Of a DNA stretch of 37,385 nucleotides, positions 7,295-16,661 are shown one piece after another; within the stretch, counting starts at the first letter, position 1, and each line of letters opens with the position of its first letter. The notes beneath the pieces were generated by a model. It saw only the letters and a program-made list of their open reading frames with translations. It was not told the DNA's origin and did not search any database. The stretch spans positions 1 to 37,385 of the forward strand of contig JBARRO010000206.1 of assembly GCA_049644265.1 (NCBI GenBank), read 5' to 3'. This stretch comes from JBARRO01 sp049644265. Its GTDB lineage: Bacteria; Bacteroidota; Ignavibacteria; UBA10030. Position numbers and translations under genes: made by a program.

Positions 7295-8287
7295 ATGGAA
7301 ACACGACTATTTGGAAATACGGATCTCCGTGTGAGTCTTATCGGGTTTGGAGCATGGGCAATTGGCGGACCCGCGATGGCTGCGAAGACGCCTATCGGAT
7401 GGGGCGAGGTAAATGACGAGGTGTCTCTCAAAGCACTGCGCCGCGCACACGAACTCGGCGTGACATTCTTTGACACGGCGGACTTTTACGGTCTCGGTCA
7501 CTCCGAAGAATTGATCGGGAGGGTGTTTGGAAATAACGCCAGGGTAGTTGTCGCGACGAAAGTCGGGCATCGTCTGGACGACCAGGGTGCGATCGTTCTC
7601 GACTATTCCAAGAAACACATCCTCCGTGCATGTGAACGCAGCCTTCGCCGGCTCCGCAGGGATCAGATCGATCTCTACCAGCTTCATTCCGCCAGAATAC
7701 CTCACTTCGAGCAAGGCGAGTGCGTCGAAGCCATGGAGAAGCTCCGTCGGGAAGGAAAGGTGCGGCACTGGGGTCTATCTCTCAACACGTTTCATCCCGA
7801 AGCGGAAGCCGAGTTTCTGATGAGCAGAAACCTTGGCCACGGATTCCAGCTTGTCCTGAACATTATCAATCAGCGCGCTCTTCCGCTTGTCAAGACCGCC
7901 TCTGCGAAAGGATACGGAATCATTGCCCGGATGCCTTTGCAGTTCGGACTCTTGACGGGAAAGATTACGCCGGGGACCTCATTTCCCCCCAACGATCATC
8001 GATCATTCCGGCTCACGTCGGAGATCATTCGTGAAGTTCTGAACGGGCTCGAAGAATTGGCTCCCGTTGAATCCCGGCATGGCTTGACAAAGACTTCGCT
8101 CGCACTAAGCTATTGCGCAAGCATTCCGGGGGTCTCGACGATCATTCCGGGAATCAGAACTCCCCAACAAGCAGAGCAGAACACAGCGAAGATTGTTCAA
8201 CTGACAGAAGAAGATCTTCGGGTTACGAAAGATCTTTATGAGAGAAAGTTCAGTGCGGTAGTGGAGATGATGGAGAAGAGAGGGTGA
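7295..8287 (+). CDS. aldo/keto reductase
   Basis: A 330-residue NADPH-dependent oxidoreductase of the aldo/keto reductase superfamily (TIM barrel), reducing aldehydes or ketones to alcohols. The catalytic tetrad is readable: D60 and Y65 in FFDTADFYG, K89 in VATKVGH and H131 in YQLHSA. The NADP-binding end is present in SIPGVSTIIPGIRTPQQAEQ. The frame is open upstream to 7037, but METRLFGNTDLRVSLIGFG at 7295 is the standard family N-terminus, so that ATG is used. Single gene facing away from the Tat-signal gene and converging on the amidohydrolase at 8482. Confidence 0.95.
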   Translation: METRLFGNTDLRVSLIGFGAWAIGGPAMAAKTPIGWGEVNDEVSLKALRRAHELGVTFFDTADFYGLGHSEELIGRVFGNNARVVVATKVGHRLDDQGAIVLDYSKKHILRACERSLRRLRRDQIDLYQLHSARIPHFEQGECVEAMEKLRREGKVRHWGLSLNTFHPEAEAEFLMSRNLGHGFQLVLNIINQRALPLVKTASAKGYGIIARMPLQFGLLTGKITPGTSFPPNDHRSFRLTSEIIREVLNGLEELAPVESRHGLTKTSLALSYCASIPGVSTIIPGIRTPQQAEQNTAKIVQLTEEDLRVTKDLYERKFSAVVEMMEKRG

Positions 8288-8360
8288 AAGAGGATGCAGG
8301 GGAGCGGGGGTGTGGAGGGGAATGGAGTGCGACGGAGCGTCGGTGCCTGGGAGCGACGGA

Positions 8361-8487
8361 CTCATTGGCTCATTGACTTTTTGCTTCATTGATTTACACT
8401 TCTCACCTTTCACTTCTCACTTCTTCCTTTCCATCTGACTCCTGTATTCCCATTCCATCATTCCAATATTCCACCATTCCATCATTC
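8361..8487. repeat. degenerate 7/8-base tandem repeats between convergent genes
   Basis: This spacer is built from short near-repeats. First come seven-base steps such as TCTCACC, TTTCACT, TCTCACT, then eight-base steps such as ATTCCATC and ATTCCAAT. The array runs into the last codons and stop of the amidohydrolase gene (stop at 8482-8484). No protein or RNA gene is apparent in 8288-8481. Confidence 0.8.
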
Positions 8488-9762
8488 TTTTCTATAAACC
8501 TTCCCTTCCTTCATCACAAATCCAATCTTTTCCAAAACACTAATATCCTTCAACGGGTCGCCGTTGACCGCAACAATGTCCGCATAAGCACCCGGTGAGA
8601 TCTCGCCAATTTTTCCATCCATGTCAAGGAGTTGGGCAGCGACTGCGGTTGCTGATTTGATTGCCTGCATAGGCGTCATCCCCCATCTCACCATGTATGA
8701 AAACTCCTTCGCCTCGTTTTCCTTCCAGTCAAATCCACCGGCGTCTGTTCCAAACGCAATCTTGACGCCCGCTTTCAGTGCCTTGTTGAAAACCTCAGGA
8801 AGGCCTTCCTGCATGGTCTTATTGATTGGATTTCCTGCCGCAGCGCGCCCCTCTGCAACATAGACGTTCACGTAGATCGTTGGACACCAGTACACGCCTT
8901 TTTGCACCATCAACTTGATGCATTCGTCATCCATCGCAAAGCCGTGTTCGATGGAGCTTGCACCCGCGTTGATCGCTGGAATAATGCCATCCCGTGTGAC
9001 TGCATGGGCAGCCAGTTTTTTCCGAAGCATGCGCGCCTGTTCGCCGATTGCGTTGATTTCATCCGTCGAGAAATTCGAAATACTGTGGAACGCGCCGTCA
9101 GCCGTTTGGTAGTAGCTTTGGTCCGCATAGATCTTGATCCAATCCGCTCCGTAGGACGCCTGCTCCCGCACTGCGCGCCGGGCTTCGTCCGCTCCGGTGA
9201 TTTCCTGAACTCCCTTGGGCATATGGAGCTCCCACGCATATTCCCGATTACTCAGGCCGTAGCGGCCAGTCGCGTTGATGGCGCGAGTCGCAACAAACAT
9301 GCGCGGCCCGACAATGACACCATTGTTGATTGCTTTCTTCAGATCGACGTCAGCGTACATTGCTCCTTCCGTTTCGAGATCCCGGATGGTCGTAAATCCA
9401 TTCATCAGTGCCGTCCGGCAGGCGACACTGGCCCGAAGCGTTCGGTACGGGATGGATTCTTTCAGAAGCTGGACGTCGTAATCCTCCGACGTGATGTCTC
9501 CCTGGAGCAGCACATGCGTATGGGCATCGATGAGCCCCGGGAGAACCGTGGATCCGGACAGGTCAATCACCGCGGCGCCATCCGGGATTTTCACATTCTT
9601 CCCCACCTCCTTGATCTTGCCTCCCTCCACCACAATAACGGCGCCTTCGACTGCTCTATCAGATTTGCCGTCAATCAGCCGACCGCATTTGATGGCTGTG
9701 AGTTGGGCAAAGCACAGGGTTGGAAGGGCGATGATGATGAGCACCAGGGTTCGGAGTTTCAT
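8482..9762 (-). CDS. secreted amidohydrolase (imidazolonepropionase/prolidase-like)
   Basis: A 426-residue metal-dependent hydrolase of the amidohydrolase superfamily with signal peptide (residues 1-19, FA-Q). The metal site is complete: H81 and H83 in IDAHTH, bridging K210 in ADWIKIY, H253 in AAHAVTRDG, H273 in SIEHGF and D340 in FGTDAGG. This is the arrangement of the prolidase/isoaspartyl-type group commonly exported in Bacteroidota. The start has AAGGAGG directly upstream. It follows the M28 peptidase after 32 bases, so the two are probably co-transcribed and act on peptide or amide nutrients in the periplasm. Exact substrate unknown. Confidence 0.93.
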   Translation of the reverse strand: MKLRTLVLIIIALPTLCFAQLTAIKCGRLIDGKSDRAVEGAVIVVEGGKIKEVGKNVKIPDGAAVIDLSGSTVLPGLIDAHTHVLLQGDITSEDYDVQLLKESIPYRTLRASVACRTALMNGFTTIRDLETEGAMYADVDLKKAINNGVIVGPRMFVATRAINATGRYGLSNREYAWELHMPKGVQEITGADEARRAVREQASYGADWIKIYADQSYYQTADGAFHSISNFSTDEINAIGEQARMLRKKLAAHAVTRDGIIPAINAGASSIEHGFAMDDECIKLMVQKGVYWCPTIYVNVYVAEGRAAAGNPINKTMQEGLPEVFNKALKAGVKIAFGTDAGGFDWKENEAKEFSYMVRWGMTPMQAIKSATAVAAQLLDMDGKIGEISPGAYADIVAVNGDPLKDISVLEKIGFVMKEGKVYRKE

Positions 9763-9794
9763 GGTTCCTCCTTCAAGCAGACGAGTGTTTCACG

Positions 9795-11996
9795 TTAGCG
9801 GGTTTTCTCAAGCTCTGCAGCAGCAGATTCGATCACGGAGGCCTCGTCCGTCAAAACGCTTGCCGCCCGGATGATCTCCTGCTCGGCTTCCTTCCATTTC
9901 TTCTGTTCAATGGCTTCGCGCACTCCCGGGATGGTTTTCACGCCGTATCCGGTGTAGAGTCCGGGAGCATAAACCAGATGTTTGAACCAAGGTCGTCCCG
10001 GCAAGCCGTCTTTGTGGACAAGTTTCCGTTCTGTCTGCATGAGCGTTCCGTTGATCGATCCCGGAAGGGGGGATTTCTCGCTGTGGGAAAGCGCTTTTTC
10101 GTAGTGTTCCGCGCTCTTCTGCAGGGTTTCAACGGCGTTATCGAGGGGAGCGAAATTCAGATGGGGAGGCACTTCCTCTTCACTTGGGGGTACAAATGTC
10201 TCTTTCGGATCGGCCGTTGCGCTAAAGACCCCTTCACTAATCTCTTTGTTCTTTTCCTTCACCTGATCCTGTCGGTCTTTGAGTAGCTTCTTCAACTCAT
10301 CCCGATACTTCCGGACAGTCTCCGAGAAATTTGAAAACTCGAATGGAAGGAGGTCGGCGTCGGCAATACGAATCACAGTTGTCCCGGCTGTTTGCGCGAG
10401 CGCGCGACCATAGGAAAAATCCGAATCGGAGAACTTCGTGAACCAGTAGAAGTCATCGTAGATCGAATGGTAGATTCCGCCGCCGTCCTCACCTCCGTAT
10501 CCGAGGTTCAGTGACGGAATGCCGAGATGGTCGAGGAACACTGTGTAGTCGGATCCTGAACCGAGCGCCCCGATTCGCAGGTCGGGCCGCTGACGGATTT
10601 CGGTTCTGTCCTCGGGTGTCCGTGCATTGGAAATCCTCGCCAGTTGCAGACGTTTCCACACGGAGATTTTTTTTTCGGGATCCTCGATATCGCGGGCGAC
10701 GCTGTTCACGAATTTTTCCAGAATGTGGGACCCTGACACGCCGAGATACCCTCTTCCGTTTGAATCGCTGTTGATGTAGATGGCTGCTTTTTGGCTCAAC
10801 TCATCCGCGTGCGCTTCGGCCCATTCTGTCGAGCCGAGAAGTCCTTCCTCTTCTCCATCCCACGCACAATAGACGATCGTGCGCTTTGGCTTCCATCCCT
10901 GTTTCACCAGTTCGCCGAGGGCGCGTGCTTCTTCGAGCACGGAAACCATTCCGGAGGTCGGGTCCTCGGCTCCATTGACCCATGCGTCATGGTGATTCCC
11001 GCGGACAACCCACTCATCCGGATACGTCGAGCCCGGAATCGTCCCGATCACGTCGTAGATTCGTTTCGTATCCCAGTTTGCCTTCACTTTCAGGTGTACT
11101 TTCGCTGGTCCTGGACCGATATGGTAGGTGATCGGCAGCGAGCCTCTCCAGGAATCCGGTGCGACGGGACCCGCCAGTGCCGCGAGGAGCGGCTGGGCAT
11201 CCCCGTAGGAGATCGGCAGAACGGGGATTTTCGTAAACACCTCTACATCCTTCAATGCCAGCCGTTTTGCTTTCGGTGTTGAGCCGACCCCGGGCGTCAG
11301 AGGATCACCTGCGTAAATCGGCATATCCATCACGCTACCCCGTTGGACTCCGTTTTTATTGCGGTACGGACCGCTCGGAAAAACGTCTCCCTGAAAATAC
11401 CCGTCCTCGTGTGGATCGGAGTAAATAATGCAACCCACAGCCCCTTTTTCCGCTGCAACCTTTGGTTTTATTCCACGCCACGATGCTCCGTACCGGGCGA
11501 TGACGATTGCGCCTTTCACCGAGATTCCAAGCCGTTCCAGGCGTTCATAGTCGTCCGGAATTCCATAGTTCACGTACACGAGTGGAGCCGTAACGTCACC
11601 ATCCGCGGAGTAAGCGTTGTACGATGGGAGCTGTTCGTTGGATTGGCCGGATGTCGGATCCACAGGTTCATTTGGTTCAGCGAGACCTGCCGCAAATTTC
11701 TCCGGTTCGACAAGTTCAACCACTCGTTCTTTCGGAGTCGGGAACAGGACGTCGAAGCTTTCGATGTGCGCGTCCAAACCGTACTCCTTGAACTTGGAGA
11801 GAATCCACTCGGCGTTCTCCTTGTCATAAGCAGACCCAACGTGGTGGGGCCGGGCTGAAAGACGTTGCATGTTCTCCCGAAGCTTGTCCTGGCTGGGAAT
11901 CGACCGGAACTTTGTTTCCCATTCCCTGGTCTTCGTATCGGGTTGGGAGAAGAGAAGAGAGAGTGGGGCAAAAAGAAGCAGGGTACAGAACTTCAT
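9795..11996 (-). CDS. secreted M28 peptidase, glutamate carboxypeptidase II-like
   Basis: A 733-residue di-zinc exopeptidase laid out like human GCPII: signal peptide (1-17, FS-Q), protease-associated domain (about 125-290), M28 catalytic domain and a C-terminal helical dimerisation domain (about 590-730). The metal and base residues align by eye: H335 (GNHHDAW), D345 (GAEDP), catalytic E382 and E383 (WDGEEEGLLGS), D411 (INSDSN) and H510 (GGIYHSIYDDFYW). It removes C-terminal residues from small peptides, probably in the periplasm. The ATG at 11996 has GGAGG upstream. First gene of a two-gene unit with the amidohydrolase. Confidence 0.95.
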   Translation of the reverse strand: MKFCTLLLFAPLSLLFSQPDTKTREWETKFRSIPSQDKLRENMQRLSARPHHVGSAYDKENAEWILSKFKEYGLDAHIESFDVLFPTPKERVVELVEPEKFAAGLAEPNEPVDPTSGQSNEQLPSYNAYSADGDVTAPLVYVNYGIPDDYERLERLGISVKGAIVIARYGASWRGIKPKVAAEKGAVGCIIYSDPHEDGYFQGDVFPSGPYRNKNGVQRGSVMDMPIYAGDPLTPGVGSTPKAKRLALKDVEVFTKIPVLPISYGDAQPLLAALAGPVAPDSWRGSLPITYHIGPGPAKVHLKVKANWDTKRIYDVIGTIPGSTYPDEWVVRGNHHDAWVNGAEDPTSGMVSVLEEARALGELVKQGWKPKRTIVYCAWDGEEEGLLGSTEWAEAHADELSQKAAIYINSDSNGRGYLGVSGSHILEKFVNSVARDIEDPEKKISVWKRLQLARISNARTPEDRTEIRQRPDLRIGALGSGSDYTVFLDHLGIPSLNLGYGGEDGGGIYHSIYDDFYWFTKFSDSDFSYGRALAQTAGTTVIRIADADLLPFEFSNFSETVRKYRDELKKLLKDRQDQVKEKNKEISEGVFSATADPKETFVPPSEEEVPPHLNFAPLDNAVETLQKSAEHYEKALSHSEKSPLPGSINGTLMQTERKLVHKDGLPGRPWFKHLVYAPGLYTGYGVKTIPGVREAIEQKKWKEAEQEIIRAASVLTDEASVIESAAAELEKTR

Positions 11997-12203
11997 GAAT
12001 CCTCCGCGTGGATTTACGCAATCGTGAAAGGTCTCGTCCGCATGGTGAAACCCGCCTTGGGCCGATTGACAGCGGTGGGCAATATCCTTAATAGTAGACC
12101 CAGATTCAAGAAGAATGCCGGACCCGGAAAGAGTGTCGGATTATTTGATTCTCCCTCAACTTCTCACTACATTCACACGTCCGATTACCGCTTGTTTTCC
12201 TGA

Positions 12204-12827
12204 ATGAACATAGCCGTTTTCGCGTCGGGACGCGGATCGAATTTCCAGGCAATTCTCAACGCAATTCATCAAGGATACCTTCCGGCACATGTCACGGTCT
12301 TGATCTCCAACAAGTCCGATGCCGGTGCGTCTGAGATTGCGCGAGCTCAAAACATTCCTGCGGTACAGATCAGCCAGACGAAGTTTTCTTCCGAAGATGC
12401 GTTCGCGCAAGAACTGCTCGACCTTCTGCGCAACCACCAGGTGGAACTCATTGCTCTGGCAGGATATCTTAAGAGGGTTCCCTCCCGGGTCGTGCGACAG
12501 TATCGCAACCACATCGTCAACATTCATCCCGCACTTCTTCCGGCGTTCGGCGGACCGGGAATGTACGGCCATCGGGTTCACGAAGCCGTCCTTGAGTCCG
12601 GAGCAAAAGTCTCGGGTGCAACTGTGCACATCGTGGACGAAGAGTACGACCGGGGTCCGATCGTCATGCAGCAGACGGTTGCGATTTCCGACGACGAAAC
12701 GCCCGATTCCCTTGCGACAAAAGTGCTTACGGTGGAACATGAAATCTATCCCCGGGCTCTGAAGGCATTCGCAGAAAAGAGAATTCATATTGAAGGACGA
12801 AAGGTTTGGGTAACATCCTCTCCCTGA
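12204..12827 (+). CDS. purN: phosphoribosylglycinamide formyltransferase
   Basis: GAR transformylase, the third step of purine synthesis, transferring a formyl group from 10-formyl-THF to GAR in the cytoplasm. At 207 residues it has family length. The substrate loop ASGRGSNFQAI is at 7-17 and the catalytic residues N106 and H108 lie in NIHPALLPAFGG, with D145 in HIVDEEYD, matching the E. coli N106/H108/D144 triad. It overlaps or abuts purH and heads a long plus-strand run leading into the mre genes. Confidence 0.97.
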   Translation: MNIAVFASGRGSNFQAILNAIHQGYLPAHVTVLISNKSDAGASEIARAQNIPAVQISQTKFSSEDAFAQELLDLLRNHQVELIALAGYLKRVPSRVVRQYRNHIVNIHPALLPAFGGPGMYGHRVHEAVLESGAKVSGATVHIVDEEYDRGPIVMQQTVAISDDETPDSLATKVLTVEHEIYPRALKAFAEKRIHIEGRKVWVTSSP

Positions 12828-14407
12828 ATCCCACAAAATCCCAGAGCAGTCCGCCCAAGAAAGAGGTGTTGCTGAAGGTCAAGCGTGCCCTCATCAGCGT
12901 TTCGGACAAGAAGGGGATCGTCGAGCTTGCCAACGGACTGAAAGAGTTCGGGGTGGAAATAATTTCCACGGGCGGGACGTACAACACATTGAAGGAAGCG
13001 GGTGTTCACGTCACATCGGTGTCCGAGGTAACCGGGTTTCCGGAAATTCTCGACGGCCGCGTGAAGACCCTCCATCCGAATATCCACGCGGGCATCCTCG
13101 CCGTCATGGACAATCCACTCCATCGGAACCAGCTTCAGGAACACCACATCGAACCGATCGACCTGGTCGTCGTCAACCTGTATCCGTTCGAGCAGACGGT
13201 GGCAAGCGAAGACGTTCGGCTCGACACGGCACTCGAACAGATCGATATCGGCGGACCCGCGATGGTCCGGGCGGCGGCAAAGAATTTTCGACACACCGCG
13301 GTTCTTGTAAGCCCGGCTTTGTACGGCGTTGTGCTCGAAGAGCTCCGTGAGCATGACGGCGCTATCACCACGCAGACGCGCTTCGAGCTTGCACGTGCTG
13401 CTTTCCAGCATACGGCGCACTACGACTCGGTGATTGCGTCGTACCTCGCAAGTCAGTCACGCCAGCCCGAGCTGCCGGAATCGGTCACGATCTCGTTCCG
13501 CAAATCGCAGAACCTCCGCTACGGTGAAAATCCCCATCAGGCGGGAGCGCTCTACGGAAGGTTTGACGAGTATTTCAAAAAGCTGCACGGCAAGGAGCTT
13601 TCGTACAACAATATTCTGGACATGAACGCCGCGGCGTTGCTTTCAGCAGAGTTCAACGAGCCGGCGGTTGTCATCGTCAAGCACAATAATCCGTGCGGTG
13701 TTGCAACCGGGACCTCTCTGGTGGATGCATACCGGAAGGCGCTTGCGACGGATTCGAAATCCGCCTTCGGAGGAATTGTCTGCGTCAACAGGCCGTTGGA
13801 CCTCACCACCGCCGAGGTCATCAACGAAATCTTTACGGAAGTCATTATTGCCCCCGATTTTGAGCCAAAAGTGATGGAATTCCTCACACGGAAGAAAGAC
13901 CGGCGCATCATGCAGCAGTCGGTAAATCTCCGCACGCTTCGGGAGCCGGACATCCGCCGCGTCAGCGGCGGCGTGCTTGTGCAAGACCCCGACCAGCATA
14001 GAATGCGCAAAGAAGATTTGCGGGTCGTCACACAACGGAAGCCAACGGATGAGGAATTTGATGCAATGCTCTTCGCGTGGCGCGTTGCCAAGCATGTAAA
14101 GTCCAACGCCATTGTCTACGCCGGGGTCGACCGCACGCTCGGCATCGGGGCGGGACAAATGTCCCGGGTCGACTCATCGAAGATTGCCGCACAAAAGGCG
14201 GCTGAGGCGGGTCTTGATCTCAAAGGATGCGCCGTCGCCTCCGACGCGTTCTTCCCTTTCGCAGACGGTCTTTTGGAGGCCGTCCGTGTCGGAGCTGCAG
14301 CAGTGATTGAGCCGGGCGGATCGGTCCGCGACGAAGAGGTCATCAAGGCGGCGAACGAGCACGGCATCGCCATGGTGTTTACAGGTATCAGGCATTTTAG
14401 ACATTAG
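12806..14407 (+). CDS. purH: bifunctional AICAR transformylase / IMP cyclohydrolase
   Basis: Catalyses the last two steps of IMP synthesis. The N-terminal cyclohydrolase (MGS-like fold) shows ALISVSDKKGIVELA, STGGTYNTL and GRVKTLHPNIHAGILA. The C-terminal transformylase shows RYGENPHQ and the catalytic K-H pair in VKHNNPCG. The longest reading (533 residues) starts at TTG 12806, overlapping purN by 22 bases, with AAGGA eight bases upstream. Homologues usually begin near LKVKRALIS, so GTG at 12866 (513 residues) is an alternative start. The transformylase end (EHGIAMVFTGIRHFRH) is intact. purH next to mreB is a recurrent order in Bacteroidota. Confidence 0.96.
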   Translation: MGNILSLNPTKSQSSPPKKEVLLKVKRALISVSDKKGIVELANGLKEFGVEIISTGGTYNTLKEAGVHVTSVSEVTGFPEILDGRVKTLHPNIHAGILAVMDNPLHRNQLQEHHIEPIDLVVVNLYPFEQTVASEDVRLDTALEQIDIGGPAMVRAAAKNFRHTAVLVSPALYGVVLEELREHDGAITTQTRFELARAAFQHTAHYDSVIASYLASQSRQPELPESVTISFRKSQNLRYGENPHQAGALYGRFDEYFKKLHGKELSYNNILDMNAAALLSAEFNEPAVVIVKHNNPCGVATGTSLVDAYRKALATDSKSAFGGIVCVNRPLDLTTAEVINEIFTEVIIAPDFEPKVMEFLTRKKDRRIMQQSVNLRTLREPDIRRVSGGVLVQDPDQHRMRKEDLRVVTQRKPTDEEFDAMLFAWRVAKHVKSNAIVYAGVDRTLGIGAGQMSRVDSSKIAAQKAAEAGLDLKGCAVASDAFFPFADGLLEAVRVGAAAVIEPGGSVRDEEVIKAANEHGIAMVFTGIRHFRH

Positions 14408-14557
14408 GAAGCAATCAGCTGTCAGCGGTCAGTTTTCAGTTAAGTACTTGGATGAATAGGTTTCGGGTTTCTTGTTTCGAGTTTCTTAATTCTGTATTCT
14501 GAATTCTGTATTCTTGACCCTAATTTTCTCATCCCTCACTCTCAGCACATAGCACTC
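14402..14557. repeat. heptamer tandem arrays between purH and mreB
   Basis: Two arrays lie here. The first (14402-14443) steps CATTAGG, AAGCAAT, CAGCTGT, CAGCGGT and so on, with the purH stop TAG inside its first unit. The second (14460-14557) runs as 14 sevens, for example GTTTCGG, GTTTCTT, then AATTCTG and TATTCTG, ending four bases before the mreB ATG. No Shine-Dalgarno sequence precedes that ATG. I see no open reading frame or hairpin terminator in the spacer. Confidence 0.85.
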
Positions 14558-14561
14558 ATCC

Positions 14562-15587
14562 ATGGGCCTTCTTTCGTTCTTCTCTGCAGACCTTGCCATT
14601 GATCTGGGCACCGCCAACACCGTTATCTGGATGAAGGGCAAGGGGATCATTCTCAACGAGCCCTCGATCGTTGCGTTTGACAGGAACACCAAGCGCATCA
14701 TTGCCATCGGGAACGAGGCGAAGGAGATGCTGGGGAGAACACACAAGGATGTACGGACGATCCGGCCAATGAAGGACGGTGTCATTGCCGACTTCGAGAT
14801 CGCCGAGGGCATGTTGCGCGAATTCATCAAAAAGATCAGCATCGGCTGGGTTCCGAGCCGGCGGATCGTCGTTTCGGTGCCGTCGGGAATCACAGAGGTG
14901 GAAAAACGCGCTGTCCGCGATTCTGCGGAACATGCGGGCGCAAAGGAAGTTCATCTTCTGGCGGAGCCCATGGCAGCGGCCATCGGTGTTAATCTTGATG
15001 TCGACGCTCCGGTCGGAAACATGATTGTCGATATCGGCGGAGGCACGACGGAGATTGCAGTTATCGCCCTCTCGGGAATTGTCAACGAAGAATCCCGTCG
15101 CGTGGCGGGTGACGAAATGAACAATGCCATCATTCAATTCTTCAAGCGTAATCACAACATCCTGATTGGAGAACGAACGTCAGAGGCCATCAAGTGTGAG
15201 GTTGGATCCGCCATGCCCCTCAAAGAGGAGATCACGATTCAGGTAAAGGGCCGCGACCTCGTCAACGGCGTTCCGAAAACGACCGAGGTCAGTTCCGTTG
15301 AAATCCGGGAAGCGCTGAACGAGCCGATCGCGCAAATTGTTGAAGGAGTGAAGATAACGCTCGAACGTACGCCGCCCGAGCTTTCCGCGGATATCCTTGA
15401 CCGTGGGATCATGCTCACGGGCGGAGGCGCGCTCCTGAAAGGACTTGACGAACGACTCCGGCTGGAAACGAATCTTCCGGTACACGTTGCGGAAGATCCT
15501 CTTTTGGCCGTTGTGCGTGGAACAGGAAAAGTGCTGGAGAACCTGGAACATTATTCGAAGGTGTTGTTGAGGAGCAGGAGGTATTAA
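14562..15587 (+). CDS. mreB: rod shape-determining protein MreB
   Basis: Bacterial actin of 341 residues that polymerises under the inner membrane and directs the elongasome. Phosphate-1 loop IDLGTANTVIW is at about 13-23 and phosphate-2 loop DIGGGTTEIAV near 159-169. ERTPPELSADI and GIMLTGGGALLKGL form the adenosine side. The N-terminus GLLSFFSADLA is the amphipathic membrane anchor seen in Bacteroidota MreB. First gene of mreB-mreC-mreD-mrdA-rodA. Confidence 0.97.
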   Translation: MGLLSFFSADLAIDLGTANTVIWMKGKGIILNEPSIVAFDRNTKRIIAIGNEAKEMLGRTHKDVRTIRPMKDGVIADFEIAEGMLREFIKKISIGWVPSRRIVVSVPSGITEVEKRAVRDSAEHAGAKEVHLLAEPMAAAIGVNLDVDAPVGNMIVDIGGGTTEIAVIALSGIVNEESRRVAGDEMNNAIIQFFKRNHNILIGERTSEAIKCEVGSAMPLKEEITIQVKGRDLVNGVPKTTEVSSVEIREALNEPIAQIVEGVKITLERTPPELSADILDRGIMLTGGGALLKGLDERLRLETNLPVHVAEDPLLAVVRGTGKVLENLEHYSKVLLRSRRY

Positions 15588-15592
15588 GAAGC

Positions 15593-15818
15593 AGTTCAAA
15601 GTTTAGAGTTTGAGATTTGTTTGATATTTGAGCTTTGGCATTTACTCCACCTTTTGACTGACGACGGTTCAGAGTTTAAAGTTTAGAATTTGAGATTTGG
15701 GATTTTGGAATTTGTTTGATATTTGAGCTTTGGCATTTACTCCACCTTGGCCTTTGAGCTTTTCTTGCCATTGATTCATCATACTCCTCAGCTTCCCTCC
15801 TTTATTCTTTGACTGACG
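15593..15818. repeat. duplicated heptameric leader before mreC
   Basis: Almost the whole mreB-mreC spacer is seven-base steps (for example AGTTTAG, AGTTTGA). A 38-base block is exactly duplicated at 15616-15653 and 15711-15748. A second short segment, TTTGACTGACGA, occurs at about 15653-15664 and again immediately before the mreC start, where its last A is the A of the ATG at 15819. The spacer therefore looks like a duplicated, partly rearranged leader. No ribosome site is visible before mreC. Confidence 0.85.
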
Positions 15819-16658
15819 ATGCTTCAACGGCTCTACGATATCTTCTTCACCTTTAAAGAGTATCTTGTTCTCACCCTTCTTATCATCCTCTCCCTCGTCC
15901 TCCTTGCACTGAACGACAACCCGCAGGTGAAGCGTGTCCGCACGATTTCGACGGTGGTGTTTGGATTCGTCGGCGACCGGCTCATGTTCCTCCCGCGGTA
16001 TGTCGGGCTCCACGGCGAGAACGAGATTCTCCGCAGGCTCAATGTAGAGCTCGCAGACGAAGCATACCAACTGCGCGAGGCAAAGCTTGAAAATGTCCGG
16101 CTGCGCCAATTGCTGGCCCTCAAAGAACGCTCCCGGTTCAATCTTGTCGGGGCAAGAGTTGTCGGCAAGAGTCTCACGCATCTCCGCAATACCCTGACTC
16201 TCAATGTGGGAACGAGCGACGGCGTTCTCCCGCACATGCCCGTTCTGGGGGACGGAGGGCTTGTCGGCATTGTGACGGACGCAAGCCGGAATTATTCCGT
16301 CGTCAACATCGTGTTAAACACGGACTTCCGGGCCAGTGCAAAAGTTCAGCGAAGTCGCGTCGACGGCATCATTGCCTGGGACGGTAGGTCGTTGTTTCTC
16401 AAAAACATCCCAAAAACACTCGACGTCGAAAAGGGGGATGTGGTCATCACCTCCGAGTACAGCAGCGCGTTCCCTCCCGACATCAAGATTGGACTTGTTA
16501 CCGAGGTTGAGGTCTACCCGTCCACCCTGTTCAAAACTGTCATGGTCGTCCCGGGCGTGGACTTTGTGAAACTTGAAGAAGTATTCGTCCTTCAGTATAC
16601 TCCGAACGCTGAGCGCGACACCCTCGAAGAATCTGCCACCGGGGAGGCCGAGAAATAA
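15819..16658 (+). CDS. mreC: rod shape-determining protein MreC
   Basis: A 279-residue elongasome scaffold. One N-terminal membrane helix (YLVLTLLIILSLVLLAL, about 14-30) is followed by a coiled coil (ENEILRRLNVELADEAYQ, about 66-110) and the periplasmic double beta-barrel with family motifs RNTLTLNVGTSDGV, DGGLVGIVTDASRNYSVV and KGDVVITSEYSSAFPPDIKIG. It links MreB/MreD with PBP2 and RodA. It ends three bases before the mreD ATG. Confidence 0.95.
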   Translation: MLQRLYDIFFTFKEYLVLTLLIILSLVLLALNDNPQVKRVRTISTVVFGFVGDRLMFLPRYVGLHGENEILRRLNVELADEAYQLREAKLENVRLRQLLALKERSRFNLVGARVVGKSLTHLRNTLTLNVGTSDGVLPHMPVLGDGGLVGIVTDASRNYSVVNIVLNTDFRASAKVQRSRVDGIIAWDGRSLFLKNIPKTLDVEKGDVVITSEYSSAFPPDIKIGLVTEVEVYPSTLFKTVMVVPGVDFVKLEEVFVLQYTPNAERDTLEESATGEAEK

Positions 16659-16661
16659 CCA

